The notes beneath the pieces were generated by a model. The model was not told the DNA's origin. It saw only the letters and a list, made by a program, of their open reading frames with translations, and did not search any database. 64,000 nt of DNA from Daphnia carinata (Eukaryota; Arthropoda; Branchiopoda; Diplostraca; Daphniidae), in assembly GCF_022539665.2 (NCBI RefSeq), contig NC_081336.1, forward strand, positions 6,120,278 through 6,184,277, read 5' to 3'. Both the position numbers and the translations under genes were made by a program. Below, in pieces: positions 39,485 to 52,167 of this stretch (positions are counted from its first letter, which is position 1; the number at the start of each line of letters is the position of its first letter).

Positions 39485-42026
39485 CTTGTACGCGTAGCCA
39501 AGTAGGCCGTATTTCCAGAATTCCAGTTTAGGTAATTAGAACTTACCCGGTTGAGGGAATGTTCGAAGTTTTGGAGGGACCGTCAATGGAACAGATTCAT
39601 TTTTGCAACGCTCTTTTATATATCATGGTTCTCGGTTTACGTCAAAGCCATCCTAGTACCGTAGCGCGGGAGTGGAGCCACGCCTTCATCGAGAAACATA
39701 ACAACTACCTCTTTCCCGCCTGCGCCGTTCACTTGCCTCAAGTTATTTTCATTTAACCTTTTTTTTTTTTGCTCTTGATACGTATTTCAACGCTACGTGT
39801 CACTAGCCCATGGACATATGATGGATTGGCGCATTACCGGGCTATACGGAAAAGTGAACAGCAAGATGGTCATTAATCAAGCTGTGTATACAATGTATAT
39901 ACTCACGTATATATTAATAGGTTGGTTTGGATGAGGTGGGTGTTGATTCACCTCGTTCAACCACAAGTTTCCCAACTAAAATGTCTGTTGAATAGTTGTC
40001 CACATCAAGCGTAATCGATGACAGTCCACACCATAATTTGCTGGATCATTCTTCCCCTCGTGACCCATTAGAAGACCGCCCGTGGATTTGTTCCCACGGA
40101 GTTACGTGTTCGAAACTTGTGATTCTGCTGCAAAGGTATGGGGAAGTAAATTTGCATGCACTAGACACGGACGGGGTTTCTTTCTCGTTGAAGCAACAAT
40201 TCTCAATTTTATGCGGGACGGAAATTACTATTGAGTGCTCTAAGGTTCATCAGTAAGCAAAAATCCAAAGTCCACCATCTTTTGGGAGCTTTATACTCAT
40301 GCCTGCGGGAATGATACTCCTAATTGATTTTAGATGTCAGCCTGAGAAGCTTACCTTGGAATATATGCCGTCCGTCTTCTTTCACCTCCTTCGTGAAATA
40401 TTGTTTAATGCATCGAAATGGAAAATATATCGATCAAAGTTTGACATTTCTGTTACGAGGGCGCCATTTAAGTTGTGACGAGGACCACGCACACAAACAA
40501 AGCGAAACTAAACAAAAGACATCATAAAATTACTTAATCCCAGTAAACTAGATTACAATGACGGCCTTTAAAAAAATTTCTAACCTGTTGTTTTGCGGTT
40601 GTTTATTTCAATCTTCGTCGACAAGAGGACGTTCCTCGAAGAAAAACGAAAAAGTGTTTCGAACATCCAATTTCTTAAAAGTCTTGACAATGTTGAATTT
40701 ATTCATTTTAATGAAACTCGACTACCAAGAAATAAGCTTAGACTATTAAAAAAAGGATTTAATGAAAGATAACGAAGACAAAATTCACTTTCCCTATATG
40801 CGGTGTGGCCGCTGTGGAACCGCAAGATTGTGCCTCGTCCAAGTGATGACGGCATAAGCCACCTTGCGTAACCTTGTTAATAACTAGCTTTTATGACAAC
40901 AAATGAAGAAATCTGGCCGAGTTATCTCTGCTGCTGCTCTGCTCGTGAAGAATGAGAATTCTCAATTAAATGTGTATCCAAGGGTGGGGCCATGTGTCAC
41001 GTAGTCACGCACTAATAAGACGAGGGGGTTGGTTAGAGTTGACTTTTCATTACTTTGAGCCCATGTTCTTTTCCCATACGGCTACTAGTCCCAATTTATT
41101 AGACAAGATACTCCTTCGGATTTCTTTTTTTTTCAAAGAAAAGACGATTATGAGCTTCTTTTTTTTTATTTTACCCTGTGGCACGTTGCTACGTCGTTAA
41201 AGTTTACAGTGAGAATGCAATCGTTGCAGAGGACTTTAAGAAATGATTTCAATCGTAACTGACAAGCAGATATTGTAATCATTCGAGGGTTCCTATACGA
41301 TTGAAGTGATTCCTGAAAGGGATGTAATCGGGTGTAAAAGATATATTGAATGCCTGGGCCCCACTAATTGGCCCTGATTCCTTTAGCCTGCTTGAATGGA
41401 GTACAATATGACGGAATGCTTTTGGGGCAGCGGCATTGTGTTCGCCGCCTACGTCACATTCTGATCCTTGTTGCTTCAAAGTCCGCAACCGACCATGAGA
41501 TCGTCTTTTACCACTGCTTAAGATTTTTCTGGAACAATTGCATTGATGAGTCGCTGCAGCCATTGAACGACATTCAGAAGGCATTCTTTACGTATTTCTC
41601 GTCGTAGATTCCCCTGAGCCCCGATCATTCGAACGTTCTTTTCTTTATGGACGGCATGTGTATCAGTTTACTAGTAAGCAGCATGAAACAAACTCACCAA
41701 TTTACACATTACTTCTTCGTCGTTAGAGACCGAACTCGTTTGTTGAGGGGATTAAAAAATATACGCATATTAAAATTTTTAGATGTAACAAAATTTGAAG
41801 AAGTTGCACAAAAAAAGCTTTCATAGTTCGATTCACTAAATTACTTTTATTATTATTATCATATTTTTACACGAGTCCAATGGAATGAAAACGGAACCGT
41901 TTTTGAAGAAGACGAAAAAAAAAATTTGAAGAGAAGGCGGCATTTTTTTTTTCTCTTGGCAAAAGAGATTTCATCAAAATTGTATCCGGTGGAATGCAAC
42001 AGTTTTTTAGATTTCACATTATTAAA
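39485..42026. other. Upstream region of tyrosine hydroxylase, no gene recognised
   Basis: Holds the ple promoter area and then 2.3 kb with no convincing exon. Short open frames occur on both strands without motifs. A minus-strand AATAAA near 41846 could serve the POC1 gene. Confidence 0.5.
39613..39622 (-). promoter_or_regulatory. Probable TATA box of tyrosine hydroxylase
   Basis: The minus strand reads TATATAAAAG about 130 nt upstream of the ATG. A donor-like GTAAGT near 39544-39549 followed by an AG at the ATG suggests a short 5' UTR intron, which would place transcription start near 39590. The motif is seen; its function is inferred. Confidence 0.5.
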
Positions 42027-43922
42027 TTACAAGGGCGCACCGACTTGTTCCCCATTGGAGAATATTCCTGTGCCAAGATTTTCTTTTTGTTGATCCTCAA
42101 TAAATGTAACACGTTGTTCAAGGGCTAACAACGTATTTGTTAAGACATCAACTTGGGAAACTAGATCCGCGATAATAATCTCCAACCGCTTCTCTCTTTC
42201 CTGTTAAAAATGTAATGTTGAAAGACGATATACTAAGAAAATTCAGTCTGATGAAAAGGCATTATTTAACTAACTGTTTTGCTTACATTTCCTGTTTTTT
42301 CAAGCGAATCGCTAATTTGCATGTCCATAGTTTTCTTACTAATTTCTAGCTCGTCAATGCTTGACGATCTTTTTGAGTTAACACTCGCATCTTCGATATC
42401 TTGCCTATCTTCTGCCACTGAAGATGCCACGATTTTCTTTACGTCAACACCTTGAAGTCCACCAGCAATGGAGGGGCGAATTTTAGTTTTGGTAGATGAC
42501 TTATTGCTGGAATTGTCAGCGACATCTAGAACTGGAGCAAAATTGGCTTTCCAAACTAGAATTTCATTGTCCGCTCCTCCTACAAAACCATTTGGTTAGC
42601 TTAATTTTTAAGTAGGTTTTAATCCAACCGTTTTAATACCTGTGGCGAAATAGTCACCATCTGGACTGAATTTCACCGAATGAACTGCGCCTTTCGGCCC
42701 ATAAAGAGTATAACTTGGGCGACCTTCCATCAGATCCAAAACTTTCAATGTTCCCTCCTGTGATCCTGTAATCAGGTAGTTGCCCGACGTTGGATGGAAT
42801 GATAAGCTGTGCACTGGGCCGTTGTGGATTTCATACAACTGAAGCACCTTCCGCATGCGGGTTTCATAGATTTTTACTACTCCATTAGCAAGAGCTGTTC
42901 CAATACATGTTCCACTAGGATGAAATTCAACATAGTTGCCTTGAGCCTAAAAACTATCTTCTTTTACAATACTAAAGAAATTGAAATAAGCGGAAAATAC
43001 CTTAGGTTCATAGAATGTGTGGATGCAATCACCACTTTTTAAATCCCATAACTTGATTGTCCGGTCGTCGGCACATGAAACCATTTGGTTTCCGTCTGGA
43101 GATGGCCGCGTGCAACGAACCCAATTTGTATGACTACTGAACGAGGCTACAAACCTTAAGACATAATTGGTAATAGTTACACATTTGCAGGTTATTTGGT
43201 TTTGTTTGTATAAATACTTAGATTTATGCACAGTCCACAATTTGATTGTCTTATCATCAGATGCCGAAAGAATTTGTCTCCCATCTGGTGTAAAAGCTAC
43301 AGAACGTGCTGCAGCCTGGTGACCTTTCCAAAAGGTGCTTTCACCTGTAATACTAGGAATCCAAACAGCTAATGAACCATCTTGACTGCAAGATGCCATT
43401 AGATTTCCAGATGGAGCAAAGCAAACATCACTGACAGAAGATGTATGGCCGGTAAACCTAAAAAGATTTTCAAGCTCAGAATTAAGATAAAGCACTTCAC
43501 ACATCAAGTGTTCATCGGATTGCACACAATGGCCTGTCACACACACTTTAATTGGTTGGTTAAATGAGACCATAGCTTATTTTAGCTTAAACTACAGAGA
43601 AACATGGCCAGAGACATCAACACTTTAAGCATAAAATAATGTCACTGTAGCAATAGTTAGTTTGACAATCATTATCAATAACGTTTTAATCTTTGACACA
43701 GCAATCACTTTGATTCCCCAGACATTTACATAACCAACAAAGCACAAAAGTTAAAGCAGAATGTTCATAAATTCACCTAAATGCTTTCATTTTTTGTTGA
43801 AGTCCCCATAGAATAATGGACTTGTCATTGCTACAAGAAATTAGCTGCTTCATATTAGGGCTAAATGCCAAAGATGTGATTGTTCCATGATGTCCTCGAA
43901 GATTTCGCTCTACAGAAAACAT
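42027..43922 (-). CDS. Poc1: POC1 centriolar WD40 protein
   Basis: Centriole/basal-body component needed for centriole stability and ciliogenesis. Six exons: 43922-43777, 43457-43218, 43154-43001, 42946-42640, 42579-42287, 42200-42027; 437 residues, in the range of POC1A/POC1B. Seven WD40 repeats run through about the first 300 residues (for example RSVAFTPDGRQILSASDDKT, SFHPTSGNYLITGSQEGTLK, LVWKANF). A linker is followed by the C-terminal coiled coil typical of POC1 (LVSQVDVLTNTLLALEQRV). The start chosen is ATG at 43922, giving MFSVERNLRGH just before the first repeat. An ATG near 44115 opens a 37-codon frame that does not splice cleanly into this exon and may lie in the 5' UTR. Confidence 0.93.
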
Positions 43923-45276
43923 TCTGGGATGTATATGTTGGAACGACAACGAATAACAGATAATAATTGCTCTTGCAAAGAAGTTGAAATAGTGTGCTCA
44001 ACTAAGACAACAATAACCGTTTAAAATTCACTAAAAAGAATAAATTGTTGAAATTCGTAATGATCGGCGTTGCCATCTCCCAAAATATTGGCGCTGAAGC
44101 GCGATTCACAGTAGGGCTCGGTTTCTGCCATAGCTCGGTCTCAGTCGGGTAGGTTCTTGGTCGATCGGCTAGGTCGTTATGTGTTTCTCTGCAGTTCTTT
44201 CGGGTTTCCGGGAACTATTTTTCCTGCTCATGGCTATGGCCTATGGGCAACAAACCAGCTTAAAATCCAGTTACATACACCGATTACACCCTTTTACTGG
44301 TCCGATTTACCCCGGTTCTTATCCCGAAATTTGATAAAGGCTCAAATTTCATGTAATATATTGAATTTCTTATTTTTTTTTATTTCGCGTTCGGCCCCGC
44401 CCAGTCCGGCAAACCAACCCGTTCAAGGGTTGGTATTTTTGTTTTCAGGGCGGGTCAGCCGGGTCTACCAGGTAACGCCACCGAAGTTGGAATATGTTCC
44501 GCACTCAATAGCAGTACAGCGATTTTGATAAGTAGCCTAAGATTTTGCCAAGATTTAGTTAAAACCATTACTATTCAGTTTTACTAAGCCACTTCCAAGA
44601 TGTTGTCTGGAAGATGAGCACTCTTCTTGGGCGAACATGGAAAAGCTAAATTTTCCAAATTATTTTTAACTTTTGTATTATTTTCTTTCACTTTTTCCAA
44701 ACTGCATTATCGGTGATTGAGAAACTATTTTGCTTCACTAATTTGAAATTTGTTGGTTGTTATACCAGCATTACGTGATTTACATGATATTCTATTGACT
44801 AGTCGAAACTGTAAACTAAATTGGTCTGAAATGTTCTGGCATAAATTAGCAATGGAACTTTGGATAATGAGAATAGAACATAGAGAAGGAACAATATTGC
44901 AAGTACAGCTTCTCGGTTTTTGAAACGCTCATGCAATTTTTTTCTACCGAAATATCGCCTCACTCTAAACTTGCTACGTTTTATGGCATACCAACCACTT
45001 GTGGGCTACGTCATGTACGCTATTTTATTACGCGATATGCAAAATATCACATTGTAATGATACGTTATTGACCTTCTAGGTGCAACTGTCTCAGCCAAAA
45101 CACAATAAAAACTTTGTGAAGAAGAATTTGCCAAAATTGACACAAGGATGAGGGAAAGAGATAAAGGAAAGGCTATTAAAAATGTAGGCTAGGTGTGCAA
45201 CTGAAATACAATTTAAGCCTTGATATTAGTACTAAAACCCATAGTACAGTTTACATTTGAGAAAGTTGTACTGTAT
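43923..45276. other. Gap between POC1 and the CYTH gene
   Basis: Contains the POC1 5' region. Around 44390-44470 there is a GC-richer patch with a short inverted repeat (CCAACCC..GGGTTGG near 44413-44434), possibly old repeat DNA. No gene is recognised. Confidence 0.4.
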
Positions 45277-45936
45277 TTAAGATTTGGAAGTATTTAAGTA
45301 ATCCAAGTAGGAACCACACAGCAGATCAGAAACTGGAATACCCAAAATGTCAAGTAGCTCTTGGGCCGTATGTGTTCCGTCTTCTGGTGTTTGGTTATCG
45401 TTCAATACCACCTTGAAATCGGGAATTGATGCAGATAGTACATGGCATTTTTTGAAACAAACAAGTCTACCTCAAGTTCCAAAAAAAAATCCTAAACCTT
45501 CCACTTCGTCAACGTGAATTCTCGTTTGATTGAAAAGCCACAGCAGACGTTTTTTCTTCACCAGGCCTTTTACACCCAAAGCCATTTGTAGGACGCTTTT
45601 TAATGAGGTTGTATTGGTTACCGACGATTTTGAATAGCTCGATAGCTTTGGACCATCTACATCAGGTCTATCATAATAAATAAGTTCTCCGCTGCCGTCC
45701 TGGAAGACATAACTGGAATTAGTAAGGCAAAGCAACTTGTACTAGAGTATTGTGTACAAGACTTTAAACTCCCTTAATTTCAGGCGGCCATTTTCCGTTT
45801 TGAAAAAAGTGTCACATTGCTCAATCACTTCCATTTCCATTTTACACACTTCAGCAACCTTTTTTATCACAGCGTTTACGTCGTGAATTTTCGCCTTTAT
45901 TTCAATATTTCTGGCAGTATTCTGACACATCATCAT
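45277..45936 (-). CDS. CYTH-domain protein (CyaB-like), with apparent frameshift
   Basis: Member of the CYTH superfamily (class IV adenylate cyclase / thiamine triphosphatase fold), which binds triphosphate-type ligands; the role of this animal subgroup is not established. Three exons: 45936-45763, 45699-45471, 45411-45277, about 178 residues once the frame is resolved. Signatures: ARNIEIKAK at the start, CDTFFKTENGRLKLREFK, GELIYYDRPDVDGPKLSSY, TRIHVDEVEGLG, then LELE|VVLNDNQTPEDG and a C-terminal GSYLDYL. In exon 2 a run of nine T on the coding strand shifts the frame and gives an early stop a few codons later; a run of eight would restore the conserved family motif and the join to exon 3. 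The run is a likely site of sequencing error; a true null allele is the alternative. Confidence 0.85.
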
Positions 45937-46396
45937 GAACGGTGTTATGAGACGTTAGTTCAGTATCTGATATGGCCCCCTACTAAATTACTAATGCAGA
46001 TTTAAAACGTGGTCTTCACACTTAATCGCGTATAGGGACAAAGAGAGGTAAATTGCGGCAATAAATCGCCTGCAGCATCATCATGTTCTTATTGCGCTTT
46101 AGAGCCAAACAGCAAATATTTCTAGCCTACACTTCTACACTTCAACAGCCATACACATTTTAGACAATAATTTTTAAATAATAATAATAATAAATATATA
46201 TTATAATATATATATTCATATACAAAACACAGAACCAAATTCAACACAAGGAAATGCCCGCCTTTTATTCGGATTTCATCTTATTTATACGTTTTTGGAT
46301 CCCTTCGTGCCACTTGGGTTGCCTTGTCTATTCGTTTAAGTTAAGCTGGGACGAAACAGCTGATCAGGTGGTGCCTAGTTTTAGAAGAGTATACAG
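45937..46396. promoter_or_regulatory. Shared 460-bp upstream region of two divergent genes
   Basis: Lies between the ATG of the CYTH gene (minus) and the ATG of the TDRD12-like gene (plus). It contains an AT-rich microsatellite at 46176-46222. Bidirectional promoter function is inferred from spacing only. Confidence 0.4.
46176..46222. repeat. (TAA)n/(TA)n microsatellite
   Basis: AATAATAATAATAA followed by mixed TATA repeats, in the divergent promoter region. Confidence 0.85.
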
Positions 46397-49300
46397 ATGC
46401 AGAACGAGGAAACTAACATTTACACAGTTGGGTTCTCAGATTATGCGAGGCACTACGAGACTCTCCGACAAATGAAGGAAGCACGTTTATCGGCTGAAAA
46501 AGCAGATAGAATGGCGTCCCGTAGAGATGGATCTCTGCATAATCAAGAGCCAAGTTGTCCACGAGAAAATGTCCACTTGTCACCTCAAGAATTTAAAGAT
46601 GGCATCAAGACATGCCCGCTAAACTCTTCAGCAAACGGCAAATTCTCTTTTGCAAGAGGCCGAAGCATTTTGGCCATGTCTGAGTTTCTTAATTCATGCC
46701 AATCAAAGAAGAACCAAACAGAGTCATTGAAAGAATATGTACCAATTTCTCAGCCCGTAAAGTTGTCAACAACAATAGCAAATCTGAAACCCCAGCAAAA
46801 GCCAAATTTAGAATCCAACTCCATGCCATCTGATCAATTTGCTGATATTGCTGGGTTGCAACTCCCAACTATGAATTCCAATTGGGTTTCTCAGTTCCCC
46901 AATATAAAAGAGCCAGTAACCAAGCATGAATTCTCTTCTCAAACACTTACAAAGAATTTTGTCATGGAAAGCGAACCAGGTGAACAAGGAAAAGCGACAG
47001 GTACACGTCACATATGTAGTATATTTTGGAAATGTGTTGAAGCAAACTTTGTATTGTCTTCCATAGTGAATAATTTAGAACTTGCATCACAAGGTGAACC
47101 AGAGAGGAAGGAAGAATACAATAAGGCATCCATTAAACCAACTTCTAACTTGCCTATGCCTTTTATGCCTGCCGGTATGCCTTATAGAGCACCCAAATCA
47201 ATCCAACGTGCTAGGCCAGAATATACAAAAATGGAACCCAAAGTCAGGAGACCTGTTTCAGAAAATATGAAGCCATGCAATGGATTACACCCTACTCAGT
47301 ATAAAGCTCTAATGAATTCTTTTGTAAAAATGTAACCATCTTTGTTTAGGCATTCTAGTTCACTGCAAATTTCATGCCGAAGAGAAAACAGTCCTGTGCA
47401 GGCCCAACAGACAAATTCACAGCTAAATCTGGCTACAGTTACAAGTGCCTCAACTACGTATGACAGCACCAAGTGGAACTATTTAAGATAAATAATTAAT
47501 TTTGAATTACTTGTTTGCAAGGAATCGTAGTCGCGCATTTCTGTTGAAGGCGGCACTTGAACGAGCCAAATCTAGCAAAAAAGAAGCTACGCAAGAAGCG
47601 AAGTTGCAGTCACCCTCCTGTGATACCCCAACTCACACTAATAATGTTGTTTTACCTGTACATGAAAATGACGAAGATATCAAGGAACTGTTGCAATTAG
47701 CTTCAGCATCTGCACAAGTAGAACGTACTACTGTATTCGAAGAAAATGTACCCAAAATGCTAAAGCTTTCCAAATTAGCACAGCTAATAGAGGAAGGTAT
47801 TAGTCGTTTTAAATTAATTATTTTGATCATTTATATTAAAAAGAAGATTATGCATAGGTCGTGTTCTTGTCAGATCTGATGTGCCCCATTTACCAATCTA
47901 TAATTTCAAGGATTTCCCATTTGAACTGGTTATTCATGAAGCTTTGAATTCGTTGGGTTTTGAAAAACCCAAAACGACTCAAGCCTATGTTTGGGATGCA
48001 ATTTTGCGTGGTCATAATGTTGCTTATATCTCAGGAGCGCGAGGTGGAAAAACATTAGGTATCGTATAACAAACGAAGACTTGCTGTAGTTCTCATGCAG
48101 GTCCGTAATTCTAAATTTCGACAACAGGCTACCTGATACCAATATTAAATAATTTGCTTGATCCAAGCGAGTACAGCGAAGTGCCAGAAGGTTGTTCCCC
48201 TTTGGCCATTGTTATTTGCTCATCGTGGGAAAACGCAGAAATGGTGCATTACTATTGTTGTCGCATAATGAAGAAAAATCCAGTAATATTTTTTAATAAA
48301 TCATAAATGTCTATATATAATAATCTAGATTTTATGTTTTAGAACTTTCGCTCTGCCGTCTTCACAGATGGTACAGAACGGTCCTTGAAAGTGGCTCTGC
48401 CCTACCTGATCAACGGAGTGACTTTGCTTGCTGCCACAGCTCCTGCACTCAATTTGTTGCTATCAGAAGGAAAAGATATAATTAGCTTCGATCGATGCTG
48501 TCATCTTGTATTCGACGATGCAGACTTTGTGCTCAAAGAACACGCCGGAGCAGCGAAGAAACTGTTTTATTTTTATCAGGAGTCTGTTCAGCGGGTAACA
48601 GAAGGAAAGAACTTTGTCCCACGACAGGTAAGCATGTCAGTGAATGCATATTGCCTATACTCGTGCTAAACTTCTCCGTTGTAGATTGTGGCTTGTGCTA
48701 GCCATTGGACAAAAGGAATGGAAGAAATTTCTTCAAAGGTTTTAAAAAATCCTTCGGTTTTCATATCTTCTTGTATGGAGGCTGCCATTTATGGTGGGAT
48801 GAAGCTTGATGTTCGTCTTGGAACTTGTGACGAGATGGACTGCCATTTGTTGGAGATTTTGCAAAAAAAACGCTTAAGCAGAACCATTATATTCTGTCGC
48901 GGGTCGGCTGAAGTCTTTAAAGTTGAACGAATGCTGTCAACGGTAATTTGATCAAAGATTTAATTATTTATGCGCAATTCATTCTTACTTGCTTGGCTTC
49001 AGATTGGTGTGGCGCCTCTGTTAGCCCACAATCAATCTATTGTGTCAGATTTAGATTTTATAACGCAAAGGTGGAACCATGCCCGAGAGGGTTCTGCCAT
49101 TCTTATCTGCACGGACGATGTCCTAGAGAGACTCAACATAAAAAATGCACAAACGCTCATCCATTATTTTATACCTCACCATTCCAAATACGATTTTAGC
49201 TATCGGCTTTCATTCGCAATGGACAACTTCCACTTGAAAGCTACGGAGGCTGATAAACCGGAAACTCATTTACTGATCACTAAAGAGTTTAACAACTCTC

Positions 49301-52167
49301 TGCTAACGATTGTACGTTTTATGCAACGCTTTGGACATGTGGTCTCTGATGAACTAGCAACGGAAGCCATACTTTCTTTCTGTGGTAAAGAGGTTCGCAA
49401 AAGAAATCTACCACTATGTGAAAATTTGAAGGTAGTAAATGCAAATTCGTGTCAACCGCATATTAATTGGGATTTTAATCTTGTACTTTTTTTTCTTCGT
49501 GCTTTCTAGGCGTTTGGATTCTGTAGAAATATGAAGCTATGTGGACTTCGACATGTTATTCTGGAAAGCCTTGACCAACCAATTGTTCCAAGAAATGGTA
49601 TTGTTCGCATTCGCATTACAGCCGTGCGTACTGCAACCCAGTATTACGCCCGCATTTTGAAGCATCGCAATGAAAATAATCAGTTGGAAGATAAAAGTGG
49701 ATCTCATTTCGAAGTTATGTCACAGATGCGAAAACACTTTCGCGACGAAAATGAGCGAAAGAACCCGGTGCAGGCGGATAGAATAGAAGTAGGTAATCTT
49801 TACGCCCGACGGACCACTGAACAGCTTTTTGACCGTGTTCGTATTGAATCGGTACTTGAGAAAGATCATCAGGTAAGCATGCCATGGGCATAAATCATTT
49901 CTCGTTTATGATCGATTACAAAATATGTTGTTCTTCAGGGAGTCCCTACGGAGGTTGCAGTAGTGTGTATAGACCAAGGCTGTGTCGTACAATGCTTTGT
50001 CAAAGATTTGTTTGAACTTCCAGAACACCTGAAAAAAATGGCCTCGGAAGCCATCGAAATTTTTCTGGTGGGGGCCAAGCCATTGGAAGGAAATTCAAGC
50101 TGGAGCCGTTACGCGATCGATTTTGTTCGTGAAAAATTAATGAGCAAAGAGCTGGAAGGTCGAATTGTGTTGGCCTTGTCGACTACGCTATGGCTAAGTC
50201 CATTGCACGAGAGGAAACGACTGGATGGCGTGAATTCCTGCGTTGTTGTAACAGACATATTAAAAGAACTCTTGAAAGCTGAATTAGCCGAACGCAACGA
50301 CGAACATTTGGTAAAGCTACACCACCTATGTGAAACAGGTGGACTTGTTTTACCAGATTGCAGTGTTGGATTGGCAAGCCGAAGCAGCAAACCAATCGAA
50401 GTGGCTCATGCATTCCTTCCAATGAATGAAGAAACACGAGTTGAGTTAGTGGCTAGCGATTCTCCGCACCAGGTTTGGATCTCATTTGCTCTCTCTCTAA
50501 TTGTATGTGATAATCTAACATGGCATTCTCTACTGCAGTTTTACGTCACAATCGTCAAGTTTCAGAAAACCTTGTTGTCATTGGAAGAAGATATTAAAAA
50601 ACAAGTGAGATTACTCGGTTTTTTATATTATCAAGTTAACATACTAATGATGCTTTAAAAAACACATTTAGTTATCGAAATGTAAAAATTTGACGTACGA
50701 AGAAGCTCGTGTAGGAATTTTCTGCCTCGCGGAATCACCTACAGAACGTGGATCGTGGTGTCGCTGCTGCATAAAGAAAAAGATAATTGGACATGACGCA
50801 TCCGAGTTCCGAGTGTTTTTCGTGGATTACGGAGACTACACGACTGTTCCGATACACGCTTTGAAAACACTGCCAGCTAAATTCATCAGTCGCCTACCAT
50901 TTCAAGCCATCGCTTGTTCATTGTATGGCGTGGGGCCGAAAAATGACAGTGGCGGATGGACCGAAGAAGATGTCGACTTTTTCTCATCCCTTACCACTGG
51001 ACCTGATGGGTTCATGCACGTGTGGCATGTCCAGACGAAGTTTAAAGAAACGGTTCCTGATGAAGTGACGAAAGGGCCGCACTATCATGTTACACTGATA
51101 AACCGCGAAGAAAGCGAGCCCCAAAATTTAGCTCAACAATTGATAGACAAAAATTATGCCATTTCGCTAGAAAACAATGAAGATTTTCGTGCAATCGTAC
51201 GCCACTCGGCTGCAATCAAGAAGGAGGCTGAAGAGAAAGAGTTAAGAGACAAAATGTGCAAATCGCAACTGGACGATGCAGAAGATGACCTGAAATTTGA
51301 TGTCTCGCCTGGTTGGATTGACCTCTTTCCGAAATCTCAAGAAAGTGAGGATACTAACTCAAATGCCGATTCTCGTCCATCTGACGAGGCATCCGGTGAA
51401 AGTGTCCCAGCATCAGAAGAGAAGCTGGTGGTGCAGCAAATTGTACATGGAAATCAAAATTTAGCGTTAATAGATCACACGATGCCTTTGAAGGACAGTT
51501 TGAGCCGCTTCCCTACAACGAAATGGGCACAAAGTGAACAGGTAACTAAGCGTTTTAGATTGATGTGATTATAAATTGTCATAACATAAACATTTTTTTT
51601 TCAATAGGATGTTTGTGTAACTTTCGTTGTGGGTCACCTGAGTGACTATACTATTGAACTTTCGGAAAACCATTTGAGCTTCGTGGCCGATGTTAATGGA
51701 TCGAGGTAGTAATCTTTTCCGATACAATGTTGAAATGTATTACCTTAACCATTGTGTCGTTTTACAACTCGGCGTAGATATGAATTGAACTCGAGCACGT
51801 ATGGCTTCATAGTTCCTGAAAAAAGCTCCCATTGCATCGTTAGTTGCGGAGTAAAAGCCACGCTCCGGAAGCAAGAAATAGGTTCAACATGGACCCGCTT
51901 CATTCAATCCCCCTTAAAGCAACATTGGCTGACTCGTGATTTTGACTATTGGTTGATTAATAATTCGTCAGACGATGAGGAGCAATTGGAGCCAATAGTA
52001 GACCCAAGTAGGAAGTTTTTTTTATTAACAAAAATCAGGTGTATTACTGAAATATTTTGATTTCGATTTATTCAGAATACGCATTCGACGAAGAGCAACC
52101 CGAATCGTCATCAAGTGATTCGGATGAAGAATGCATCGATGAGAAGTGGCTTCGTGACGATGACTAA
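46397..52167 (+). CDS. Tdrd12: TDRD12 / Yb-type piRNA-pathway protein (DEAD-like helicase, two Tudor, CS)
   Basis: Germ-line piRNA biogenesis factor (family knowledge). Exons: 46397-47000, one from 47067 with unresolved end near 47330, 47522-47796, 47858-48058, 48128-48282, 48343-48627, 48685-48942, 49003-49431, 49510-49872, 49939-50472, 50539-50604, 50672-51541, 51608-51705, 51778-52007, 52076-52167; roughly 1500 residues. A low-complexity N-terminus is followed by a degenerate helicase: Q-motif KPKTTQ, Walker A GARGGKT, motif II DDAD instead of DEAD, CAS for SAT, and no HRxGRxGR. An extended Tudor follows with IDQG where DYG is usual (exons at 49510-50472). A second Tudor carries the canonical FVDYGDYTTV (exon at 50672). 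A CS/p23-like domain (VGHLSDYTIELSENHLSF) and acidic tail end the protein. Domain order matches vertebrate TDRD12 apart from its N-terminal Tudor, which I do not see. The junctions between 47270 and 47522 are unresolved. Confidence 0.88.

Noticed and set aside
39559-39756. A 65-codon plus-strand frame near the ple promoter
   Set aside because: Short, without motifs, and overlaps the minus-strand TATA box and probable 5' UTR of tyrosine hydroxylase.
44060-44117. ATG near 44115 as the POC1 start codon
   Set aside because: Its frame runs into a stop, or needs an improbable junction, before the WD40 exon; the ATG at 43922 gives a complete protein.
44157-44528. A 123-codon plus-strand frame upstream of POC1
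   Set aside because: No motif, repeat-like composition and an internal inverted repeat; not supportable as a gene.
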